From positions 1,300,686 to 1,311,069 of the forward strand of contig NW_022985177.1 of assembly GCF_010093535.1 (NCBI RefSeq): a DNA stretch of 10,384 nucleotides. Direction: 5' to 3'. This document shows, piece by piece, positions 1-5,849 of this stretch. This DNA comes from Lindgomyces ingoldianus. Lineage: Eukaryota > Ascomycota > Dothideomycetes > Pleosporales > Lindgomycetaceae. How positions within the stretch are numbered: position 1 is the stretch's first letter; each line of letters begins with the position of its first letter. Made by a program: the position numbers and the translations under genes. The notes under the pieces are model-generated. The model searched no databases. It saw only the letters and a program-made list of their open reading frames with translations, and was not told the origin of the DNA.

Positions 1-29
1 ATACATCATATCCAAACCCATCATTCATC

Positions 30-1698
30 TCAGGAAGCCCAGAAACAGTGCTTCAATCTGACAACTTCTTGCTTACACGTTTGCGTGTTATGCCTAGTCT
101 AATTGCACTGTCTGCAGCGCCTTTAGGATAGCTTACCTACTTTAGCTTACACCTGCTTCTTTACCTTCTTCTTATTACTGCGCGCTTTAAACTCCTTTAG
201 AGCTGTTAAGCATAGGCCTTTCTAAATTATTAAAGTCTTTTCTGCCTTAATCTACTTTCTTTTATATAATTTATGTTATATAGTAGCTTTATTAGCTGCT
301 TAAAGCTTAGTAATTTCTTATTACACTAACACTAGCTTATATGTAATTATTACTACCTTTTTTAAAACCTTCTTAAATGCCTTAACTATAGAAGTTAGTA
401 AACTATTTATATGCTTCTAAATTTTTGTTTTTATAAGCATTAATTACAACTTAAGTTCTAGAGTATTACTTAAGGTTTACAACTGCTAGGGCTTATTATA
501 TATAAGTAGTAGTAGTAATAAAGTGTGTAACTTTACATTAAGGCTTATTATAACTTATTATAGGTTAAAAGGAACTAATCTAGCGCTTTAAAACTCTTCT
601 TAGATATTACTAGAAGTAATTATAGCATTATAAGCTGCTTTAAAGCATAGCAGAAACTTTATTTTTATAATATAAGTAATTTAGTTATGTATAAGAATTT
701 TAGCTTAGCGCTTATACGCCTTTTTTAAAAAAGTAAAACAACCTACATTAAGTAGCTATAAAAGGTGTAATAAGTAAAAAGGTATGTAAATAGTAATAAT
801 CTTATTATCTTTATAGTATTACTAAAAATAAAGTAAGTTGTAGCTTTTATAGCTATTAATAACTAGTAGACAGTAGCTGCTAACAGTACACTTCTTTATA
901 TGCGCGTTAAAGTGCTTTAACTAGTCTAGACTAAGCTAATTAGTAGTCTAGCTGCGCTTAGAGATTATAATAACTTAATTCTAAAGTAAATTTTTTTTTA
1001 TACTAGTTTAAAAAGTAGTTGCTACTCTAGAAAATAATAAAAGGCAAAATAGCCTACTCTTTAGCATTAATGCTCTAGATAGCTGTTGTCTACTTCTAGT
1101 TGCCTAGCTAGACTGCTTTTAGCTGTCCTTGTCTCTCTAAACTTGTAATAACTGCTTTAGTAGATATCTAGCCTATTATAAACCCTGTTTTATTAAAGTT
1201 GTACATGTTATTATCCTAGATGCTATACTTAGCTTTAATATTCTTTATAAAGTTAAACTAGCTTTAAATTACTGCAGAATCTTTATAAAAAGCTCTTTTA
1301 TAGTTGTACTTACGCTTAAACTTTACTTTAAGCTTTAAGTAATGCTTAATAAATATATTAGGCTAGTTTATGCTAACATAGCCTATATTACGCTTAGCGT
1401 GTAAAGAATTAGCTATATTAGCTATAGCTGCTAGCTAGGGGGGAAATCCTTACACATCTAGCTTAAGTATGTGCTAAATAATTACCTGCTTCTTATTATT
1501 ATCTAGCTTTTATAAGTTAGCTATATAATTAGCTTAGAAAAGTTGTCTAGTGCGTTAGTTACTTATTATCTTTTAAAAGACTCTATAGATAGCTGCAGCA
1601 TGTTAGTTAAAAAGTGTTATATTTTATTTAAAAGCCTAAAGTGTAAGCTGCATCTAATGTTCTTTTAACATGTTTAAGTAGTGTTATTAGAAATGCAT
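30..1698 (-). pseudogene. Fot1/pogo-family transposase (DDE, CENP-B-like) relic
   Basis: The relic spans about 555 codons, close to the family's usual 540-560. A possible start ATG lies at 1698-1696 and the stop at 32-30. The frame reads as a pogo-type DDE transposase with many TAG/TAA codons at expected Trp or Gln sites. Landmarks are MYNFNKTGF (first catalytic Asp as Asn, 1192-1194), LLVINSYKSY (second as Asn, 855-857) and LLNVGCF (third as Asn, 747-749), with 35 residues between the second and third. Other recognisable stretches are ISTKAVITS near 1150 and FKAAYNAIITSSNI near 600-640. The C-terminus holds a CX2CX4HX4C zinc knuckle at 116-75. At least one frame shift lies between about 860 and 1010. 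All three Asp-to-Asn changes are G-to-A on the coding strand. It cannot encode an active enzyme. Confidence 0.92.
75..116 (-). other. C-terminal CCHC zinc knuckle of the Fot1/pogo transposase relic
   Basis: The minus strand reads C-R-Q-C, a stop, T-R-H-N-T-Q-T-C, fitting CX2CX4HX4C with all four metal ligands kept. Fungal pogo-type transposases can carry such a knuckle at the C-terminus, and its position about 14 codons before the stop fits. It lies at the left limit of the RIP-mutated tract and has one in-frame TAG between the second Cys and the His. Confidence 0.75.
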
Positions 1699-1824
1699 TA
1701 GTGTAGAAAGGGTAGTGTAGTAGAGTCTTAGCAAAAGTAAGCAACTTAGGTGTGTAAGCAACTCGCCTATGAAGTACGTTATAATAATAACTTAAATAAA
1801 AAAAAAAGTAAGAAAATTATTAAC

Positions 1825-2727
1825 TACCTTACTACTACTACATTTCTCTACTATGCAACAGCAGAGGACATATACAGCCTAGAACTTAAAAGATACGCAG
1901 AATAGTTTATTCTTAAGGATTAATATTATATAGTATACTAAGGTAAACTATAGAATACTAGCGCTGTAAAAATTTCTACTATTAAAAAGTTATAACTTAA
2001 AGTATACTTATAAGAATTCTTTTATATAAAAGTAAACTAGACACTAAATAAAAAGAGTATTAGCTTTAAAAAATAAGAATTAATAAAATTAATTAGTACT
2101 ATATAAATTATTAATCTAGTTAGTAGTGTTATATATTACATACTAGATACACTAACACCTTTCTTATTATCTTTTGCTAACGCAGACTAGATAAATCTAT
2201 ACTTTAATAATATGTAAAATGTAACTATATAAAGTAATAAAATTAAGGTCTTAGTTATACATATATAAAAGAAGAAATTAATGTTTTTCTTTATAAAACA
2301 TAAACTCTAATAACTACACAGAAGGTTTAGTAATTCTTGTATAGAATAGCTTTACATAATGCTTAAAAACACTAGACACAACACTAATCCTTTTATACTT
2401 AAAAAAATTAAGAAGTTCTGCTATATATGTTAGCTACATAACCTAGCACTATAAAAATTTAAGTTTATAATTAAAAATAATTTATACTTTAATTATAAAA
2501 TAGTAATTAATATTATATAAATTAGTAACTAAAACATACTACATGTAATTAACATAGATATATTATTCTAAGCAGCAACCTTTTTAAAATTAATGTCTAT
2601 ATAAGATACCTAGAACATGCTTTATAAGTGTTAGATTAACATATATTAAAGCTTACTTAATTACATTATACATAACTCTAGTATAAACTTTATATTTAAA
2701 AATTTTTAGAATTATGTAAAGATTATA
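1825..2727 (+). pseudogene. Copia-type pol relic, protease-like to integrase core (upstream block)
   Basis: The frame starting YLTTTT near 1825 stays unbroken by indels to 2727, about 300 codons with scattered TAG/TAA. An NTSA at 1954-1965 resembles the DTGA active site of a retroviral aspartic protease with Asp as Asn; this assignment is tentative. YYILDTLTPFLLSFANAD near 2127-2190 and LYFNNM just after match the region after protease in fungal copia-type elements. LHRRF (2314-2328) and a CxxC (2419-2430) form the integrase zinc-binding region. The core begins at NYKIVINII, where the first catalytic Asp is Asn (2509-2511); the second lies in HNSSINF and is also Asn (2674-2676). The block stops at the TA target of the inserted element. 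Confidence 0.83.
2726..2727. repeat. TA target-site duplication, left copy (partner 3828-3829)
   Basis: TA lies immediately outside the ACGTACT terminus on each side of the 1100-bp element. Removing 2728-3829 restores the retroelement frame, so the pair is a true duplication and not chance. Confidence 0.87.
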
Positions 2728-3203
2728 ACGTACTTTACAAGCAAGTTGCTTACACACCTAAGTTGCTTACTTTTGCTAAGACCCTACTAAACTACTCTTT
2801 CTACACTAATGCATTTCTAACAACACTACTTAGACGCGCTAAAAGAACGTTAGATATAGCTTACACTCTAAGCTTTTAAATAAGACATAAAACTTTTAAA
2901 GAAACATGCTGTAGCTATATATAAAGTCTTTTAAAAAAATAATAAATAACTATAGCACTAGATAACCTTTACAAGCTAATTCTATAGCTAACTTATAAAG
3001 GCTAGGTAATAATAAGAAGCAGGTAATTATTAAGACTATACTTAAGCTATATGCGCAAGAATTTTCCTCTTAGATAGCATTTATAGCTAATATAGCTAAT
3101 TCTTTACGCGCTAAGCGTAATCTAGGCTATATTAGTATAAACTAGCCTAGTACATTTATAAAGCGTTATTTAAAGCTTAAAGTAGAGTTTTAAGCGTAAG
3201 TAT
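2728..3203 (+). repeat. Left arm of the long inverted repeat (transposon 5' end, sense on plus)
   Basis: About 476 bp match, with many transitions, the reverse complement of about 3353-3827 and of about 1310-1779. The match ends after GCGTAAGTA near 3203, where the sequence switches to the longer right copy. A one- or two-base frame difference separates the HTH part from the following DNA-binding part. Confidence 0.88.
2744..2770 (+). repeat. Paired subterminal motif AGTTGCTTAC in the transposon end
   Basis: AGTTGCTTAC occurs at 2744-2753 and again at 2761-2770, a 17-bp period, directly inside the terminus. The same pair is present in reverse complement near 3785-3811 (one changed base) and near 1738-1763. 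Repeated subterminal motifs are often transposase-binding sites in Tc1/mariner elements; that role here is inference. Confidence 0.62.
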
Positions 3204-3205
3204 AG

Positions 3206-3827
3206 TTAATAGATATTTAGCCTATAATAAAGCCTATCTTACTAAAGTTGTACATGTTATTATTCTAGATGCTATACTTAGCTTTAATATTCTTTACAAG
3301 GCTAAACCTGCTCTAAATTACTCTAGAACCTTTACAAAAAGCTTTCTTATAGTTATACTACACTTAAACATTACTTTAAGGTCTAGATAACACTTTCTAA
3401 ACGCACTAGGCTAGTTTATGCTAATATAGCCTAGATTATGCTTAGCGCGCAAAGAATTAGCTATATTAGCTATAAATGCTATCTAAAAGAAAAATCCTTG
3501 CCTATATAGCTTAAGTATAGTCTTAACAATTACCTGCTTCTTCTTATTGCCTAGCCTTTATAAGTTAGCTATAAAATTAGCTTATAAAGGTTGTCTAGTG
3601 CTGTAGTTATTTATTGTCTTTTAAAAAGCTTTATATATAGCTACAGCATATTTTTTTAAAAGTTTTATGTCTTATTTAAAGGCTTAGAGCGCAAGCTGTA
3701 TCTAATGTTCTTTTAGCGCGTCTAAGTAGTGTTATTAGGAATGCATTAATGTAGGAAAGGTAGTTTAGTAGAGTCTTAGCAAAAGTAAGCAATTTAGGTG
3801 TGTAAGCAACTCGCCTGTAAAGTACGT
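3206..3827 (-). repeat. Right copy of the transposon 5' end (about 622 bp), sense on minus
   Basis: It matches about 1158-1779 along its length. The outer 475 bp pair with the left arm; the inner 3206 to about 3352 is the unpaired centre and carries the first DDE motif as YNFSKIGF. The junction with the left copy falls within about three bases of 3204. Confidence 0.88.
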
Positions 3828-3829
3828 TA

Positions 3830-4474
3830 GAAGCAATGTGTTAATAAATGCTAGTAAAAGCTTATTAGGCTATAGAGAAGATTAAGCGCGCGCACGCACT
3901 ACTGTAATATGCATACAATATCCTCTATACAAAATTAAATACGTATATAAATAATAAATTAGTGTTATAAATAGCTATTAAAGGTTTAATTAATATAGTA
4001 AAACTAAATAGTCTTATACCTACATTACTTATGTTTAGAATGTACTTAAAAATTAACATAGATTCTATACTATTTTCTAACATTACTACGTAAGCTAACG
4101 CTGTATAAAAGGTAATAAAAATGCTTTAAAGTAAAAAAGTTAAAGTTAACGTTAATTATATAATTATTACTTAGAATAGCTTAATATTATATAAAGTCTT
4201 AAATTTTTTACTTAGTTCTAAAGTAAAGACATAGTAAAAGAAGAAAGAATAGATAAAACTACATATAGTAAAAAGAATTAAGGCCCTAGATGTTATTATT
4301 AAGATAAAAAATAGTCTAGTAAGACTTTACTACACGTAAGTTATGCTGTATTATTATATAAAGGATAAGAATAAACCTGCATAAAAACTGCTAGATCTAG
4401 ACAAACTAGCCCTAGTGTAGAGAGATCCTCTATAGGAGGGGATACTGCAGCGCGATCTCTTTATAGGTAGCTGA
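3830..4474 (+). pseudogene. Copia-type integrase relic, C-terminal part (downstream block)
   Basis: The frame resumes at 3830 in the phase left at 2727. IKRAHALL (3881-3904) is the integrase region carrying the third catalytic residue, Glu in the family and Lys here (AAG, 3884-3886). After removal of the insert it lies exactly 35 residues beyond the second Asp position. LIPTLLMFRMYLKIN near 4015-4060 and the later segment ending LYYT-VMLYYYIKDKNKPA resemble the end of the core and the C-terminal domain of fungal copia-type integrases. RIP stops are frequent, without indels. The frame reaches a TGA at 4472-4474, but the last 15 codons overlap the minus-strand coiled-coil relic, so the true boundary may be nearer 4430. 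Confidence 0.83.
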
Positions 4475-4960
4475 ACAAATTTTAATCAACTCTTCCATCA
4501 TGCCTTTGCTATTTAATGCCTTGCGAAAGTAGAAATTTCCTACAGCCTCTTAGATTTTAGCGTTTTGTCTTGTTTCCATCAACTTCTCTTGCAGCTGGGC
4601 TATCTTCTTTTTTAGGTTAATAGTCTCTTCTTGAAGTTGTTTCACGTCTACTATTAATATACTCTTTTCCACCTTAAGATGCACATTTTCCCTGTTAGAT
4701 TTAAATACTGTACAAACGCTAGAACCTATACTGTTGTACAGTTCTTAGCAGCGGCTAAGCAAAAGTTTGCTTATTTTCTAATTAAAGAGATAGTTTTTGT
4801 ATTGCGAATATTTCCAATCGTATAGGTCCTTGGCGGCGGGAACTAGCCGGACATTAGCAGGGGACACATCGAGGTTTAGCGTCTCCTCTAATATTTGTTA
4901 GGATTACATAAGGAGGAACGTGTACGCGCTTACTAATATGCTGTGAAAGGTGTTCCCGAC
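4430..4960 (-). pseudogene. Degraded gene of unknown function with a C-terminal coiled coil
   Basis: I do not recognise the family. On the minus strand a protein-like frame reads from about 4960 to a TAG at 4432-4430, with in-frame TAA/TAG that could be former Gln codons. Visible pieces, in order, are ILEETLNLDVSPANVRLV, DLYDWKYSQYKNYLF, ELYNSIGSSV, a charged heptad-like stretch around QLQEETINLKKKIAQLQEKL (about 4570-4640) that should form a coiled coil, then FYFRKALNSKGMMEELIKI and YKEIALQYPLL before the stop. The frame stays open with sensible composition while other frames break, which supports former coding. No start is visible. Its C-terminal codons overlap the end of the retroelement frame. 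It may be host gene debris or part of another repeat. Confidence 0.5.
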
Positions 4961-5458
4961 ACTTGCGTTGCCACTCGGCTAGTTTTAATGTTATTTGTGA
5001 TGGTAAAATATTTAAGATCTAACAGAGCGGCTCTAGATCAAGAGGCAATGTCTATAAAAGTTAGAATAACATAAGAGTAGACTTGAATACCTACAAAACA
5101 TGCTCCACTAGTTTGTATAATAGGACTGCCAACAGGTAGCGCAGCAGAGAGTAATACAATAACGTTAGAGAATATTATTGTTAAGTTAAGTTAATTTAAT
5201 ATAAAATATAACTTAGGCAGAGGCATAACTTAAATAATCCTTAAAGTCATCTTAGCGCTAACAGAATATAATGCTATCTTAAAATAATTTCTTACAGCAA
5301 GTTTACTGCTAGCTGTAACTCTTGCACGATCTGCATTTAAGCAATCAAGGATATTAGGCTTCGCAGACACTCTTCCGCGAAAACAACAGAAGATTACAAC
5401 AGAGCCTAAAGGCAAGAATATCTCACTTCCTAACCTAGGTTTATATTACTCTGCGAGA
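4961..5458. other. About 500 bp with no supportable gene
   Basis: Composition is intermediate between the RIP-mutated tract and the gene block. A competing minus-strand frame near 4856-4990 reads KLAEWQRKCREHL and could be an upstream part of the degraded coiled-coil gene in another phase. The part just before 5459 would have been the upstream region of the phosphorylase-like gene. I see no RNA gene and no clear repeat. Confidence 0.5.
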
Positions 5459-5632
5459 ATGTTAAATGCTAACAATTACACTGTTGGCTAGATCTGCGCC
5501 ATACCTACAGAGTCTGTTGCCGCGCAAGCTTTCCTCGACGAAAGGCACAAAGGGCTGGAATATGTGGCTCCTCATGATAACAACGATTACACATTAGGCA
5601 AGATTAGGACACACAATGTCGTTATCGTTGTT
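5459..5632 (+). pseudogene. N-terminal fragment of a nucleoside-phosphorylase-like (PNP_UDP_1) domain gene
   Basis: From ATG at 5459 the frame reads MLNANNYTVG, TAG (5489-5491), then ICAIPTESVAAQAFLDE, HKGLEYVAPHDNNDYTLGK and HNVVIVV. This matches the first strand-helix-strand of the phosphorylase-superfamily domain found at the N-terminus of many fungal NLR-type proteins, where the position of the stop is a Trp (YTVGWICAI). TGG to TAG is a RIP-type change. Similarity ends near 5632, after about 58 codons; the normal domain is about 300 residues and usually precedes an NB-ARC or NACHT domain, none of which is here. It is therefore a truncated, stop-containing remnant. The NLR-type assignment rests on family knowledge, since only the domain start is present. 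Confidence 0.82.
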
Positions 5633-5661
5633 TTTAACAGTGTCAATTTATGTGTGGCCTA

Positions 5662-5787
5662 GATATTAACCCTCTACTCTGCGCGTAGGTAGATATCGAC
5701 ACTGGATATCGGCTTTCTGCCCTGCGCACGATGGATATCGACACTCTGTTCTGCGTGCAGACGTAAATCGACACTGGGTATCGCCCC
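5662..5787. repeat. Degenerate tandem repeat, about four units of 30-42 bp
   Basis: Units start at 5662 (GATATTAACCCTCTACTCTGC), 5692 and 5734 (both GATATCGACACT), and about 5765 (AATCGACACTGGGTATCG). Units one to three each carry a CTCTGC/CCTGCGC/TTCTGCGTG-type tail; the second has an extra GGATATCGGC. The array separates the phosphorylase-like fragment from the 3' end of the GMC gene. Confidence 0.68.
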
Positions 5788-5809
5788 CCTGTAAAGTTTG
5801 GGCCACTCT

Positions 5810-5827
5810 GGATATCACACGATATCC
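5810..5827. repeat. Perfect palindrome GGATATC-ACAC-GATATCC
   Basis: Two 7-bp arms are separated by ACAC, 22 bases beyond the GMC stop codon. Together with 5692, 5705 and 5734 it makes five GATATC sites within 136 bp. It may be a last variant of the neighbouring repeat; a role in 3' end formation is possible but not shown. Confidence 0.6.
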
Positions 5828-5849
5828 GCCGTCCTAAATACATAGCACC

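Larger units (their letters stand above)
1..1779 (-). mobile_element. Fot1/pogo-type (Tc1/mariner) DNA transposon, RIP-degraded, 5' end intact
   Basis: The 5' terminus reads inward from 1779 on the minus strand as ACGTACTTCATAGGCGAG and is followed outside by TA (1780-1781), the target used by this superfamily. The same terminus occurs at 2728 and 3827. A transposase relic fills most of the element. The 3' terminal repeat is not visible: either it lies left of base 1, or the element is broken near base 70-110, where RIP stops. Because the right boundary touches the retroelement relic, this copy probably inserted into or beside that relic. Confidence 0.87.
2728..3827. mobile_element. 1100-bp palindromic non-autonomous Fot1/pogo derivative nested in the retroelement
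   Basis: Both ends are the same 5' transposon terminus, ACGTACTTTACAAGC inward from 2728 and the matching sequence inward from 3827. TA flanks both sides (2726-2727, 3828-3829). The left arm encodes the transposase N-terminus on the plus strand (for example AFK-DIKLLKKHAVAIYKV near 2868-2930, a CENP-B/HTH-type start, then NSLRAKRNLGYISIN near 3090-3140). The right arm encodes it on the minus strand and reaches MYNFSKIGF near 3245. Neither arm carries the second and third catalytic motifs or the C-terminus, so the element could only have moved using another copy's transposase. It is RIP-mutated like its surroundings. Confidence 0.9.
1782..4474 (+). mobile_element. Ty1/copia-type LTR retrotransposon relic, internal fragment interrupted by 2728-3827
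   Basis: Two blocks (1825-2727 and 3830-4474) form one continuous open frame apart from RIP stops: a protease-like segment, an integrase HHCC/zinc region, an integrase core and the C-terminal part of integrase. There are only about 164 codons between 1825 and the zinc region, too few for a reverse transcriptase and RNase H, so the protease-then-integrase order fits Ty1/copia rather than Ty3/gypsy. No gag, reverse transcriptase or long terminal repeat is seen; the element is truncated at or before 4474 and disrupted on the left by the Fot1/pogo element. Confidence 0.8.
1..4480. other. AT-rich tract mutated by repeat-induced point mutation (RIP)
   Basis: The tract is dominated by TpA and nearly lacks CpA/TpG. 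In the 60 bases from 3421 I count 12 TA against 1 CA and 2 TG. In both relics the coding frame can still be followed, with stops mostly where Gln (CAG/CAA) or Trp (TGG) would fit, as expected from CpA to TpA change on either strand. CpG is kept in places (GCGCGC near 3445, a CG-rich run near 3885-3896), which argues against general methyl-CpG decay. The signal is absent in the first 60 bases (about ten CA, two TA) and fades between 4440 and 4500. RIP is known in Pezizomycotina; assigning it here is inference from composition. Confidence 0.88.

Noticed and set aside
64..160. Possible 3' terminal repeat (TTGCTTACAC, TAGCTTAC)
   Set aside because: The first match lies inside the zinc-knuckle coding region and the second is partial. 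No ACGTACT end or flanking TA accompanies them.
1..4480. CRISPR array, bacterial insertion sequence or viral origin for the repeats
   Set aside because: The repeats are explained by eukaryotic Fot1/pogo and copia relics, and the spacing and context are not array-like.
5230..5415. 61-codon minus-strand open frame
   Set aside because: No motif, low-complexity composition, and it sits in decayed intergenic DNA upstream of the phosphorylase-like fragment.
5576..5635. Inverted AACAACGAT / ATCGTTGTT
   Set aside because: Only nine bases, and both halves lie in the phosphorylase-like coding remnant, so chance is sufficient.
5643..5843. 66-codon minus-strand open frame with repeated RYPVSI
   Set aside because: The repeated residues are simply the translated GATATCGACACT tandem repeat.
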